The position numbers were made by a program, and so were the translations under genes. Source: a bacterium (lineage in GTDB: Bacteria; Vulcanimicrobiota; Vulcanimicrobiia; Vulcanimicrobiales; SCRA01). From it: DNA of 64,000 bases. The stretch lies in assembly GCA_004298675.1 (NCBI GenBank), contig SCRI01000058.1:77081-141080 (forward strand), read 5' to 3'. The notes below the pieces were generated by a model. The model was not told where the DNA came from, did not search any database, and was given only the letters and a program-made list of their open reading frames with translations. Of the stretch, positions 10,230 to 18,730 are shown piece after piece. Each line of letters opens with the position of its first letter. Position 1 is the first letter of the stretch.

Positions 10230-10962
10230 CCGCCGCCTCCGACCAACCCGCGCGCTCGGCCACGAGCCGATTGGCGAGGTGCAGGCTCTCGAAGGTGCCG
10301 GCGTCGGTCCACCAGTCTTGCAGCACGTCCGAGTAGAGATCGCCGGCGTCGATGTAGGCATTGTTGACGTCGGTGATCTCTAGTTCGCCGCGGTGGCTCG
10401 GCTTGAGCGTGCGGCAATAGTCGAAGACGCGCGCATCGTACATGTAGATGCCGGTGACGGCGTAGGAGCTCTTGGGCTGTTTGGGTTTCTCCTCGATGCG
10501 CACGATGCGCTGACCGTCGAGTTCGGGCACGCCGAAACGCTGGGGATCGCTGACTTCCTTGAGCAGCAGGCGCGCGCCGGAGGCCTGACGTTGGAAGGCC
10601 TGCACGTACGGCGAGAGGTCGTCGGCGAAGACGTTGTCGCCGAGGATGACGATGATGCGTCCGCCGTCGGCGAAGTGCTCGGCGAGCTTGAGCGCGTCCG
10701 CGATGCCGCCCTCACCCTCTTGATAGGTGTAATGAAGATCCCTGAGGCCGAAGTCGCGGCCGTTACCCAGCAGGCGCAGAAAATCGCCGGCGCTGTTGCC
10801 GCCGGTGACGATCATGATGTCTTCGATGCCCGCGTTCACCAGCGTCTGCAGGGGATAGTAGATCATCGGCCGATCGTAGATCGGCAGCAGATGTTTGTTG
10901 GTGATCTTCGTCAGCGGCCGCAGCCGGCTGCCCAGACCGCCCGCCAGAATCACACCCTTCAT
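10213..10962 (-). CDS. rmlA: glucose-1-phosphate thymidylyltransferase
   Basis: A 249-residue nucleotidyltransferase that makes dTDP-glucose from glucose-1-phosphate and dTTP, the first step towards dTDP-L-rhamnose and related sugars. The N-terminal MKGVILAGGLGSRLRPLT is the nucleotide-binding loop, followed by KHLLPIYDRPMIYYPL and the metal-site segment ILGDNVFADD. It is the short form, lacking the C-terminal allosteric extension of ~290-residue RmlA. The ATG at 10962 starts the conserved loop and has GGTGGAG upstream. It is 13 nt after rmlB on the same strand; rmlC and rmlD are not in the window. Confidence 0.93.
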   Translation of the reverse strand: MKGVILAGGLGSRLRPLTKITNKHLLPIYDRPMIYYPLQTLVNAGIEDIMIVTGGNSAGDFLRLLGNGRDFGLRDLHYTYQEGEGGIADALKLAEHFADGGRIIVILGDNVFADDLSPYVQAFQRQASGARLLLKEVSDPQRFGVPELDGQRIVRIEEKPKQPKSSYAVTGIYMYDARVFDYCRTLKPSHRGELEITDVNNAYIDAGDLYSDVLQDWWTDAGTFESLHLANRLVAERAGWSEAAVSAAG

Positions 10963-10975
10963 ACTCCACCTTGCT

Positions 10976-11992
10976 TCATTTTGCACCGCGCAGGCTTGCA
11001 TATTGCGCGCGGTAGTAGTCGGCGAAGGCTCCGGAGCGGATCGGGCGCCACCAGCTCTCGTGCTCCTGGTACCAGGTCACCGTTTGCGCCAGCCCCTCCT
11101 CGAAGTCCACGCGCGGACTCCAGCCCAAGGTGCGCAACTTGGCGGAGTCGAGCGCGTAGCGGCGGTCGTGGCCCGGCCGGTCCTCGACGTGGCGAACGTA
11201 GCGTTGCGGGTCCTTGCCGAGTTGGGTCAGGAGGCGCTGCGTGATCTCGATATTGGTGCGGGCGTTGCCTCCGCCCACGTTGTAGGCATGACCCGGCGTG
11301 CCGTGCAGCAACACGTGCTCGATGCCGCGGCAGTGGTCGTCGACGTGCAGCCAATCGCGCACCTGGAGGCCGTCGCCGTACACGGGCACCTGCTGATCCT
11401 CCAGCAGATTGGTCACGAAGAGCGGGATGAGCTTCTCGGGGTACTGGTACGGGCCGTAGGTGTTCGAGCCGCGCGAGATCAGGACGGGGGTGCCGTAGGT
11501 CACGTGGTACGCCAGGACCTGGAGGTCGGCACCCGCTTTGCTTGCCGCATACGGGCTGCGCGGTGCCAGCGGGTAGCCCTCGTGTGACGAGCCATCGGCC
11601 ACGTGGCCGTAGACTTCGTCGGTCGAGACTTGGAGAAAGCGCGTCACGCCATGACGGCGCACCGCCTCCAGCAGCACGTGCGTCCCCAGGATGTCCGTGC
11701 GCAGGAACGCTTCGGGATCGGTGATGCTGCGGTCGACGTGCGTCTCGGCAGCGAAGTTGACCACGGCGTCAACGCCTGGGCCGATGGCCGTCTCGACCGC
11801 CGCTTCGTCGCAGACGTCGCCGCGCCGGAAGCGGTAGCGGGGGTCGTCCTCAATGCTGCTCAGGTTGGCCGGATTTCCGGCGTAGGTGAGTTTGTCGAAG
11901 TTGACGATCGACCAGTCCGGGTGCGTGCGCAGCATGAGGCGCACGAAATTGGAGCCGATGAATCCACAGCCACCGGTGACGAGGAGTTTCAC
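10976..11992 (-). CDS. rmlB: dTDP-glucose 4,6-dehydratase
   Basis: A 338-residue extended SDR that converts dTDP-glucose to dTDP-4-keto-6-deoxyglucose. It has the NAD-binding Rossmann start VTGGCGFIGSNFVR, the family segment DKLTYAGNPANL, and the catalytic YxxxK in SPYAASKAGAD. The sugar-binding SRGSNTYGPYQYPEKLIP is intact. It is the first gene of a two-gene unit with rmlA and supplies a precursor for deoxysugar cell-surface glycans. Confidence 0.95.
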   Translation of the reverse strand: MKLLVTGGCGFIGSNFVRLMLRTHPDWSIVNFDKLTYAGNPANLSSIEDDPRYRFRRGDVCDEAAVETAIGPGVDAVVNFAAETHVDRSITDPEAFLRTDILGTHVLLEAVRRHGVTRFLQVSTDEVYGHVADGSSHEGYPLAPRSPYAASKAGADLQVLAYHVTYGTPVLISRGSNTYGPYQYPEKLIPLFVTNLLEDQQVPVYGDGLQVRDWLHVDDHCRGIEHVLLHGTPGHAYNVGGGNARTNIEITQRLLTQLGKDPQRYVRHVEDRPGHDRRYALDSAKLRTLGWSPRVDFEEGLAQTVTWYQEHESWWRPIRSGAFADYYRAQYASLRGAK

Positions 11993-12039
11993 GGCGTGGC
12001 GCTTCTCTAGAGGCGCCGGCTCATCCCTTGCGCGCGGCG

Positions 12040-12723
12040 TTAGCTCTGAGGCGTTGGGCTTGGTGCCGGCGACGGACTAGGCTTAGGCGTAGCTTTGATG
12101 AGCGGTTGGGGGGTGAAGAGCGGGATCGGCGTCACCGCGGTATATGGAACCGACGTGTCGAGCCGCACGGGTGCAAGCAGCGCGACTTGCGGAGCGCCCG
12201 CCACGAGGCGCACCGTCCCCATCGTCAGGGCGTGAACGGTCGAGCCCGGCTTGAGATCGAGATCGCTGCCTTTGCGGAATTGGCGGTAGAGAAAGTGATA
12301 GGGCACCAGGATATCCTTGACCTCGTCGGTGACTGCGGAGGTGCTCTCCTTGCCACGCGTGACGTGGATGCTCCAGGTGCTGCTGAGTGGGCGTAATGGC
12401 AACTCGGCGCCCCCCGCGAGCGGGAGCGCCGAGAAGCGCACGCCTAGATAGCCATCGTGGTCGGGGGCGGTGGCGTGGCTCGCGAAGGTTACGGTGCCCG
12501 TGAGCGGCGTGCCGGCGGGCGCGATCTTGGTGTCACCAAGCATCAACGCCGAGACGAGATGGGCACGGAAGGTCTCGCCGACCTTTGCCGAGGCCGTATT
12601 GACCTCATCGTCGAGCGCCAGCACCAGCGAGCTATTGACGGGCAGGACCTCTTTCGGCGTCGCCCACGCCGCACCGGAAGAGGCAAGCACGCAGATCAGC
12701 AGTGCGACGGTGGCCCGTCTCAT
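12040..12723 (-). CDS. secreted hypothetical protein with Pro/Ser/Thr tail
   Basis: A 227-residue protein. Residues 1-22 are a Sec signal peptide (MRRATVALLICVLASSGAAWA). Residues ~25-195 look like a beta-rich periplasmic or surface domain, with segments such as LPVNSSLVLALDDEVNTAS and PAGTPLTGTVTF. That pattern recalls proteins that modulate envelope stability or bind conjugation-type components, but I cannot name the family. The last ~30 residues are a KPSPSPAPSPTP-type low-complexity tail. It lies 47 nt downstream in coordinate from rmlB and 26 nt beyond the KGG protein on the same strand. Confidence 0.7.
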   Translation of the reverse strand: MRRATVALLICVLASSGAAWATPKEVLPVNSSLVLALDDEVNTASAKVGETFRAHLVSALMLGDTKIAPAGTPLTGTVTFASHATAPDHDGYLGVRFSALPLAGGAELPLRPLSSTWSIHVTRGKESTSAVTDEVKDILVPYHFLYRQFRKGSDLDLKPGSTVHALTMGTVRLVAGAPQVALLAPVRLDTSVPYTAVTPIPLFTPQPLIKATPKPSPSPAPSPTPQS

Positions 12724-12749
12724 TATCCGCGTTGCTTTCGGGTGGCTAC

Positions 12750-13058
12750 CTAGCTCGCCTTGGCCGCGGCCTTCTTGCCTTCTTCGATCAATTTCTTGAC
12801 CTTCTGGCCGCCCTTCTGTCCGATCGTCTCGTAGAAGCTTGGGCCGTAGCGGTCGCGGGTGGCTTCGCCGCCCTTCTTGCCGCCCTTCTTGCCGATGCGC
12901 TCGTAGAACTCGTGACCGTGAGCCGCCTTCGTGGCCTGCCCGCCCTTGCGCCCGATCGACTCGTAGAATTCGGGTCCATACTTGCGCTTGACGGTCTCTC
13001 CGCCTTTTTGGCCTGCTTCACGTACGGTCATACCACCGCCGTTTTTCTTGGTCGTCAT
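12750..13058 (-). CDS. KGG-repeat general stress protein (GsiB/Con-10 type)
   Basis: A 102-residue very hydrophilic protein built from four to five ~20-residue repeats of the pattern GxKGGxxxKxxYGPEFYExIG. This is the KGG / stress-induced bacterial acidophilic repeat seen in Bacillus GsiB and fungal Con-10. Such hydrophilins are induced by desiccation, heat or general stress and are thought to protect macromolecules. The C-terminus is Lys/Ala-rich. A GGAGG lies about 15 nt before the ATG, further than usual. It is preceded on its strand by 250 bp without a gene, so it probably has its own promoter. Confidence 0.9.
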   Translation of the reverse strand: MTTKKNGGGMTVREAGQKGGETVKRKYGPEFYESIGRKGGQATKAAHGHEFYERIGKKGGKKGGEATRDRYGPSFYETIGQKGGQKVKKLIEEGKKAAAKAS

Positions 13059-13308
13059 GATGTACCGGGTTATCCTCCATACTCGTCCGCGCGGGACGAC
13101 GCATCTCCCGGGGAACGCGCTCGCGACGCATTCCTACTACAATGTAACGCACGGTGGGCTCCCTAAGTTTCGTGGGGAGAGGCGGCGTGCGCGTTCGTGG
13201 GTCGATGGCCCTCTGCGTGCTCCTTCTAGGGGCGGCCTCGCCCCCTACCATCCCCTTACCCGCCTACGGGGGCCTCAAAGACGTCCGGCGACCGAAATTT
13301 CGAACTGG

Positions 13309-14208
13309 CTAGCGGCTGAAAAGGGAGCCCAGGACGAAGAGGACGTTCTCCTTGCGCTCGCCTAGGCGGCGGTAGAAGTAGCCGGACCAATGGGTCCCAA
13401 ACGGGACGTAGACCCGTACCCGGTAGCCCTCGGCTACGAGTTGACGCTGGGTCTGCGGCCGGATGCCGTAGAGGAGCTGGAACTCGAAGCGGTCCTTGGC
13501 GATGCCGCACTCGGTGGTCATGCGCTTGATGGCTTCGATGAGCGAGAGGTCGTGGGTGGCCACGGCGGGGTAATTGCCGCGCGTCAAGAGCGCGCGCGCC
13601 AATTTCAGATAATTGCGCCGGATCTCGGCCATGTCTTTATAGGCGATCGAGGGAGGCTCTTTGTAGGCGCCCTTGACGATGCGTACGCGCGCGCCCCGGG
13701 CGATGGCGTCCTCGACGTCGCCCGCGCTGCGATGCAGGTACGCCTGCAGCACGACACCAACGTTGTCCTGCTGCGCGTGGACGCGCTCGAAGACGCGCAG
13801 TGTGGCGTCGACGACGCCGCTGCCCTCCATGTCGATGCGTACGAACGGGTCGCGGTTGCAGGCGGCGCGTTGCGCGACCGCCAGCAGGTGCTCGGCGGCG
13901 AGGTTCTCGTCGATCGAGAGGCCCAAGGCCGTGAGCTTCACCGAGACGTTGGCGTCCACGCCGGCACGATCGATGGTCTCGACCGTTCTCAATGTCTGCG
14001 CCGCCGACGCTTTTGCCTCCGCGCTCTCGAAGACGTCTTCCCCCAGAAAATCGAGCGTCGCGCTGAGTCCGTCGGCGTTGAGGCGTTTGACCGCCTCGAT
14101 CGCCGCGTCAACGGTCTCGCCGGCGACGAAGCGTTTGGCCAAGAAAAAGAACCGCTCTTGAAAGCTCGGGCTTGCAATCGCCCGTTCGAGTAGCGCCATG
14201 GGCCTCAC
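13309..14208 (-). CDS. proline dehydrogenase (monofunctional)
   Basis: A 299-residue FAD-dependent PRODH of the stand-alone Bacillus/Deinococcus type. It oxidises proline to pyrroline-5-carboxylate. Recognisable segments are NVSVKLTALG, FVRIDMEGSG, VVLQAYLHRSAGD, RIVKGAYKEPPS and FEFQLLYGIRP, ending in YVPFGTHWSGYFYRRLGERKENV, the C-terminal helix with substrate-binding arginines. The GTG at 14208 and the ATG at 14199 are both possible starts; GTGAGG lies just before the ATG. It is the last gene of a unit with the histidine kinase and the receiver-GGDEF gene, 6 nt after the latter. P5C dehydrogenase is not in the window. Confidence 0.93.
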   Translation of the reverse strand: MRPMALLERAIASPSFQERFFFLAKRFVAGETVDAAIEAVKRLNADGLSATLDFLGEDVFESAEAKASAAQTLRTVETIDRAGVDANVSVKLTALGLSIDENLAAEHLLAVAQRAACNRDPFVRIDMEGSGVVDATLRVFERVHAQQDNVGVVLQAYLHRSAGDVEDAIARGARVRIVKGAYKEPPSIAYKDMAEIRRNYLKLARALLTRGNYPAVATHDLSLIEAIKRMTTECGIAKDRFEFQLLYGIRPQTQRQLVAEGYRVRVYVPFGTHWSGYFYRRLGERKENVLFVLGSLFSR

Positions 14209-14214
14209 GTTACC

Positions 14215-15111
14215 TTACGCCGACTCCTCGCTCCTCCAGGTGCCGCGCCCGGCCTCTTTCGCGCGGTAGAGCGCACGATCGGCGTGCTCGCGCAGCAGCG
14301 TGCTGTCAGCCTTGCCCACGCGCCGGTGCGTAGCGATGCCCACCGAGATCGAGGGGATGGTACCCTTGGCGACTTCATTGAAAAGGCGTTGCGCAAAACG
14401 CTCGGCAGCAGTCCGATCGCAGCCTAGCAGGACCAGAGCGAACTCGTCTCCACCGATGCGGGCGACGGTATCGGTGCCCCGGACCGCCGTCAGCAGCACG
14501 CGCGAGAGACGCTGCAGCGCGCGATCACCTTCGGCATGGCCGAGCGAATCGTTGAGATCTTTGAAGCGATCGAGATCGATGTACAGGAGGCTGAGTGGAC
14601 GGAGCGTGCGCGCGGAGAAGGCCACCGCCGCCTCCAGCGCGTCCTCGAAGGCGCGCCGGTTGGCGGCGCCGGTGAGCGCATCGGTGTAGGCGGCCTGCGC
14701 CAACTCCACGTGTTCCTCGCGCAGCTCCGACTCCAACGCTTTGGCGCGCAGCGCCGCCGCCACGCGCGCGCGCAGCTCGGCCGGATAGAACGGCTTGGCA
14801 ATGTAGTCGGCGGCGCCGAGATCGAGCCCCAGCACGCGTTCGCTGACGGCGCCCCGTGCCGTTACCAGTACCACGGGCACGTGGCGGGTCGTGGGTTCGG
14901 CGCGCAGCGCCGCCAGCAACTCGGTTCCGGACATACCCGGCAGCATGACGTCGGTGACGATGACGTCGGGCGGATTGCGGCGCATCGCACCGAGCGCTTC
15001 CTCGGCGCTGCGGTAGGCGTGTACGCGGCTGGGTAGGGCCTCGAGCGTGAGCCGCTCCAACTGGAGCATCTCATCCTCGTCGTCGATGATGACGATCGTC
15101 GGCGCGTTCAT
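14215..15111 (-). CDS. response regulator with GGDEF domain (diguanylate cyclase, PleD-like)
   Basis: A 298-residue two-domain protein. Residues 1-120 are a receiver with phospho-acceptor Asp54 (IVTDVMLPG) and the conserved Lys106 (IAKPF). Residues ~135-295 are a GGDEF domain with an intact active site (RIGGDEF, residues 218-224) and an RxxD inhibitory site (211-214) exactly five residues before GGDEF. It is therefore probably an active, product-inhibited cyclic-di-GMP synthase. It overlaps the upstream kinase gene by 4 nt, so that kinase is the likely phosphodonor. Confidence 0.94.
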   Translation of the reverse strand: MNAPTIVIIDDEDEMLQLERLTLEALPSRVHAYRSAEEALGAMRRNPPDVIVTDVMLPGMSGTELLAALRAEPTTRHVPVVLVTARGAVSERVLGLDLGAADYIAKPFYPAELRARVAAALRAKALESELREEHVELAQAAYTDALTGAANRRAFEDALEAAVAFSARTLRPLSLLYIDLDRFKDLNDSLGHAEGDRALQRLSRVLLTAVRGTDTVARIGGDEFALVLLGCDRTAAERFAQRLFNEVAKGTIPSISVGIATHRRVGKADSTLLREHADRALYRAKEAGRGTWRSEESA

Positions 15112-17033
15112 GCGCTGCGCTCGGCGCGGATGCCCAGCTCGGCCCGGCGCAGCGAGATGGCGAAGGTCGCGCCGAAGCCCGGCACCGAGCGCACCGTGAG
15201 CGTCCCACCCATGCGCTCGATGAGTTCCCGCGAGATGTAGAGGCCCAAGCCGACTCCCCGACGTTTCTTCGACGTAGCGTTGGCTTGATAGAACTTCTCG
15301 AAGATGTGCACCTGCTCGGCGGGGGCGATTCCCGGACCGTCGTCGCTGACGGCGATCTCGACGCGTTCGCCGGCGGCCCGGGCGCGTACCAGCACGCGCC
15401 CGCCCGGGGTGTACTTGTAGGCGTTGGTCACGAGGTTTACCAGTACTTGCTCCAGGCGATCGCGGTCGGCCAACACGCCCAGCGTGGGGGGAACCTCCAG
15501 CACCAGGTGGTGCGTGGGCGACTCCGATTCGAGCAGGCCTAGCCCGCGCACGGCCGCCCCCAGCGGAATCGGCTCGACCAGCAGCGCCAGGCGTCCGCTC
15601 TCCAGCAGCGCCGACTGCATCAAGTCGTCGATCATGCGGGTGAGGCGATTGGCGGCGCGATCGATCAAGCGCAGGATCTCGCGCACCGCCGGGTCGAGAT
15701 CGGTGCGCTCCTGGAGCAGCACGGCGAAGCCTTTGACGGCGGTGAGCGGCGTACGCAGATCGTGCGAGACGGCGGCGATGAACTCCGATTTCAGCGCTTC
15801 AACGGCCTCCTGCTCGGTGAGGTCGCGCAAGAGCGTTAGCGATCGCTTCCCCTCACCCACCGGGCGGACGTGCACCTCCACTGGATGCCGCGCTCGGCCC
15901 ACGAGCGCGCGCCCCTCATGCAGACCCTCTAAGCCCAACGCCTCCGTCAAGCCGGCGCCGGTGAGCGCGCCGGCCACCTCGCCGGCGAGCGCGCCCGCAG
16001 CCTCGTTGGCGACGACGATGTTGCCGTGCTCGTCGGAGAGCACGATGCCGATCGGCACGTCCGCGAAGATCTGCTCCAGCAGCCTGCGCTCCTCGCCCAG
16101 GCTGCATAGGAGCGCAGAGGCTCCGATCGAGAGGTCTGCGGTGTCGGCGAGCAGCGCAAGCGAGGTCAGGTCGTCGTCCGAGAGCATCGGCAAACGCACT
16201 TCAAGCGTGGCCGAGGCGGCGCGCAGTGGATAGCGGATGACCGTGGCTGCCCCCTCCACCCGCGGCCATTCCAGAGCTGCGCCCTCGAGCGCGGCGGCGG
16301 GGCTCGCGGCGCTGATGTGAGCGCAGCCGGCGAGGCCGAAATACGAATCCACCGCCTGCTCCGCAAGCCGCTGAACCACTGCCGTCTCGCGCATCCCAAA
16401 GGTGCCCAAGGTCAGCTCGTGAGCCAACGTCAGTGCGCGATCGCGCGAGCGAATCGTTGCGCTGACGGCCGTGAGCGCCGTCACCAGCTCGCGTAACCCG
16501 ATGACGGCGGCTGCAGCGATGCCCGCGAGCACCGGCCAGACGATCGACAACGCGAGCGGGTTGCCGCGAGCCGGGTCCAGGCTAATCAGCAGTGCTGCGG
16601 CCAGCAGGGTCAGCAGCAGCGCGGCCCGTTTGAGGGCAGCGCGTGCACCGCTGCCCGTTAGCCCGAGTGCGGTCCCGAGAGTCCGTTGACCCCAGCGCAT
16701 GACGAGGGGTGTGACGGCCAGAGCCGCGAGCAGGGCGCCGCTGCCCGGCGCGGCTGGGAAGACGGTCGCACCCGCTGCAGCCAGCGCCGCGGCGTAGCCG
16801 GCTCGTGCGAGGTTGCGCCAAGCCGGGGGTGCGTTCAACAGATTGGCGGCAACGAAAGCCAGCGCTAGGATAGCCACGAGCGCCCCCACGACCACGAGCA
16901 GAAGGCGCGCCGGTCCGGCCGGGGCCGCTAGGGACTCCGGACCGATCCAGAGCATCACGCTACCCGCCGCGAGGCCGACGGCGGCCGCGGCGTAGTCGTC
17001 GATGCGGACTGTGGGCCCGATCACTACGCGCAC
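15108..17033 (-). CDS. membrane-bound sensor histidine kinase
   Basis: About 641 residues. The N-terminus has roughly six hydrophobic helices and no large extracytoplasmic domain. A GAF-like segment and a PAS-like domain (ADVPIGIVLSDEHGNIVVANEAAG) follow. The kinase core has an H-box (VSHDLRTPLTAVKGF), N-box (NLVTNAYKYTPGG) and G-boxes (DDGPGIAP, GVGLGLYISRELI), all intact. The frame can be extended to 17135, but that would put the start inside the AT-rich Lrp operator; conserved sequence begins near the GTG at 17033, which I prefer. It overlaps the receiver-GGDEF gene by 4 nt. Confidence 0.9.
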   Translation of the reverse strand: MRVVIGPTVRIDDYAAAAVGLAAGSVMLWIGPESLAAPAGPARLLLVVVGALVAILALAFVAANLLNAPPAWRNLARAGYAAALAAAGATVFPAAPGSGALLAALAVTPLVMRWGQRTLGTALGLTGSGARAALKRAALLLTLLAAALLISLDPARGNPLALSIVWPVLAGIAAAAVIGLRELVTALTAVSATIRSRDRALTLAHELTLGTFGMRETAVVQRLAEQAVDSYFGLAGCAHISAASPAAALEGAALEWPRVEGAATVIRYPLRAASATLEVRLPMLSDDDLTSLALLADTADLSIGASALLCSLGEERRLLEQIFADVPIGIVLSDEHGNIVVANEAAGALAGEVAGALTGAGLTEALGLEGLHEGRALVGRARHPVEVHVRPVGEGKRSLTLLRDLTEQEAVEALKSEFIAAVSHDLRTPLTAVKGFAVLLQERTDLDPAVREILRLIDRAANRLTRMIDDLMQSALLESGRLALLVEPIPLGAAVRGLGLLESESPTHHLVLEVPPTLGVLADRDRLEQVLVNLVTNAYKYTPGGRVLVRARAAGERVEIAVSDDGPGIAPAEQVHIFEKFYQANATSKKRRGVGLGLYISRELIERMGGTLTVRSVPGFGATFAISLRRAELGIRAERSA

Positions 17034-17096
17034 GCCCCGGTTATCGGACGTACCTGATGCCTGCTTGAGGATTCGCCTGTCCGGCGTCGATCTATT

Positions 17097-17158
17097 CGGA
17101 AATTTCGCTATTATCCAAACGAACCGACGCCACAATAGGATAATATCCGAAAATATCG
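17097..17158. promoter_or_regulatory. divergent promoter/operator with inverted repeat (probable Lrp/AsnC site)
   Basis: This is an AT-rich island in very GC-rich DNA. TATTATCC (17109-17116) and GGATAATA (17138-17145) are exact inverted repeats. Their outer flanks, CGGAAATTTCG on the left and CCGAAAATATCG on the right, continue the symmetry imperfectly. TAATAT (17141-17146) could be a -10 for lrp, and the other arm a -10 for the histidine kinase. The lrp gene starts 14 bp away, as expected for an autoregulated Lrp/AsnC protein. Binding is inferred. Confidence 0.6.
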
Positions 17159-17171
17159 AAGCGGCGCGGCC

Positions 17172-17675
17172 ATGGGCGACTTAGACCGGACCGACCTGGC
17201 TCTGCTGGAGGCGCTCCAGCGCAATGCGCGCTCCACCTACGCCGAGCTGGGCGACGCGATCGGCTTGCGTCCGCCGGCCGTGCACGACCGCATCCGCAAA
17301 CTCGAGGAGCGCGGCGTTTTGGTTCAATACGGCGCGCGGCTCGACCTCGAAAAAGTGGGATTGGCCGTAAACGCCTTCATCGGCGTGATCACCACCCCCG
17401 ATTGCGACTACGACGCCTTCGTCGCGCTCATCTCCGCGCTGCCCGAGGTGCTTGAGGTGCATAGTGTGGCGGGCGAAGACTCCTACCTGCTCAAGGTCGC
17501 GACGCGCAACACGCGCCATCTCGACTCGCTGCTCTCGCGGCTCAAGAGCGTCCCGGGCGCGGCGCGGACCAAGACTACCGTCATCCTTTCCACGGCCTAC
17601 GAGCGTCCCGCAGTTCCGCTGCAGAGTCTCTCGGAGCCCGAGGAGCAGCCGTATTGGAAGAAGGCCACGGCGTGA
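17172..17675 (+). CDS. Lrp/AsnC family transcriptional regulator
   Basis: A 167-residue regulator. Residues ~3-60 are the winged helix-turn-helix (LDRTDLALLEALQRNARSTYAELGDAIGLRPPAVHDRIRKL, shown as two adjoining helices). Residues ~70-145 are the RAM ligand-binding domain with VLEVHSVAGEDSYLLKV. It heads the lysine-degradation cluster, and its stop overlaps the kdd start (GTGA). It most likely senses lysine or a pathway intermediate and controls both itself and the cluster. Confidence 0.93.
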   Translation: MGDLDRTDLALLEALQRNARSTYAELGDAIGLRPPAVHDRIRKLEERGVLVQYGARLDLEKVGLAVNAFIGVITTPDCDYDAFVALISALPEVLEVHSVAGEDSYLLKVATRNTRHLDSLLSRLKSVPGAARTKTTVILSTAYERPAVPLQSLSEPEEQPYWKKATA

Positions 17676-18721
17676 AGCTCTGCCCTTACGGCTCGCACCG
17701 GGTGCTCGAGCCGCTGGGCGCTCTTCCGCAGAATGCCTGGCGCGTCGACAACACTCCGCACGCCCTGGCCAACGAGATCCTGGTGGACGTCGAGGCGCTC
17801 GCTATCGATTCCGCGTCCTTCCGGCAAATGTGCGAAGCGTGCGGCGGCGATCCCGCCGCCATCGCCGAGACGATCCTCCGGACGGTGCGCGAACGCGGCA
17901 AGCAGCACAATCCCGTGACGGGGAGCGGCGGTATGCTGGTCGGGTGCGTCGCTGAGATCGGCGCGCAACTGCGCAAGGACGACGGCTTGCGCGTGGGCGA
18001 TCGGATTGCGACGCTGGTCTCGCTCTCGCTGACGCCGCTCTTCATCGAGCGCATCCTTGCCGTGGAGTGTGCCGCCGAGCGCGTTCGCATCCAAGGCCAG
18101 GCCGTGCTGTTCGAGAGCGGCCTCTACGCCCGCCTCCCCGAGCGTCTACCGCTGGAGGTGGCGCTGGCCGTCCTCGACGTGGCGGGGGCGCCCGCGCAGA
18201 CGTGGCGCATCTGTCGTGCCGGAGACCGTGTTCTCGTGCTTGGTGCCGGCGGTAAGAGCGGCATGCTCTGCGCCGCTCGCGCCAGAGAGGCAGTGGGAAT
18301 GCAGGGTAGCGTCTTCGGTGTCGAGCGCGCGGCCAGTGAGTCGACGGAGCTGTTGCTGCGCGAGGGCTATCTCGACGCGTTGATTGAAGCCGACGCACGC
18401 GACGCGCTCGCCGTTGCCCGCGCTTTCGCGGAGATAGCCGGCGCTCCAGCCGACGTCGTCATCAACTGCGTCAACACCGCGGGCACCGAGCTTGCGGCGA
18501 TCCTGCCGTGCCGGGAACGCGGAACGGTCTACTTCTTCAACATGGCCACCTCATTCGCGGCGGCGGCGTTGGGTGCCGAGGGTGTCGGCAAAGACGTCGA
18601 TCTGCTGATCGGCAACGGTTACGCAGTTGGGCACGCACAGACCGCGCTCGAGACCGTGCTTGAGCGTCCGGCCTTGCTTGCCTATTTTCAGCGGCGCTTC
18701 GCCGCGGCTCAGCCAGTTTAG
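17672..18721 (+). CDS. kdd: L-erythro-3,5-diaminohexanoate dehydrogenase
   Basis: A 349-residue NAD(P)-dependent dehydrogenase of the lysine fermentation route. It deaminates 3,5-diaminohexanoate to 3-keto-5-aminohexanoate, the substrate of Kce. The N-terminus (CPYGSHRVLEPLGALPQNAWRVDN) matches the Kdd signature, and the middle has a Rossmann segment, VLVLGAGGKSGMLCAARA. I chose the GTG at 17672 because the conserved region starts there and it overlaps the lrp stop (GTGA), with GGAAGAAGG upstream. kamA follows after 9 nt. The neighbours make the assignment firm. Confidence 0.92.
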   Translation: MKLCPYGSHRVLEPLGALPQNAWRVDNTPHALANEILVDVEALAIDSASFRQMCEACGGDPAAIAETILRTVRERGKQHNPVTGSGGMLVGCVAEIGAQLRKDDGLRVGDRIATLVSLSLTPLFIERILAVECAAERVRIQGQAVLFESGLYARLPERLPLEVALAVLDVAGAPAQTWRICRAGDRVLVLGAGGKSGMLCAARAREAVGMQGSVFGVERAASESTELLLREGYLDALIEADARDALAVARAFAEIAGAPADVVINCVNTAGTELAAILPCRERGTVYFFNMATSFAAAALGAEGVGKDVDLLIGNGYAVGHAQTALETVLERPALLAYFQRRFAAAQPV

Positions 18722-18730
18722 AGGAAGATC

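Noticed and set aside
13227-13247. GGGGCG/CGCCCC hairpin downstream of the proline dehydrogenase gene
   Set aside because: Only six clean base pairs and no T-run on the relevant strand. It is not convincing as a terminator, and no other copy was noticed to suggest a repeat family.
17034-17135. 34-residue N-terminal extension of the histidine kinase
   Set aside because: It would run into the AT-rich operator and encodes no membrane or conserved sequence. GTG 17033 is preferred.
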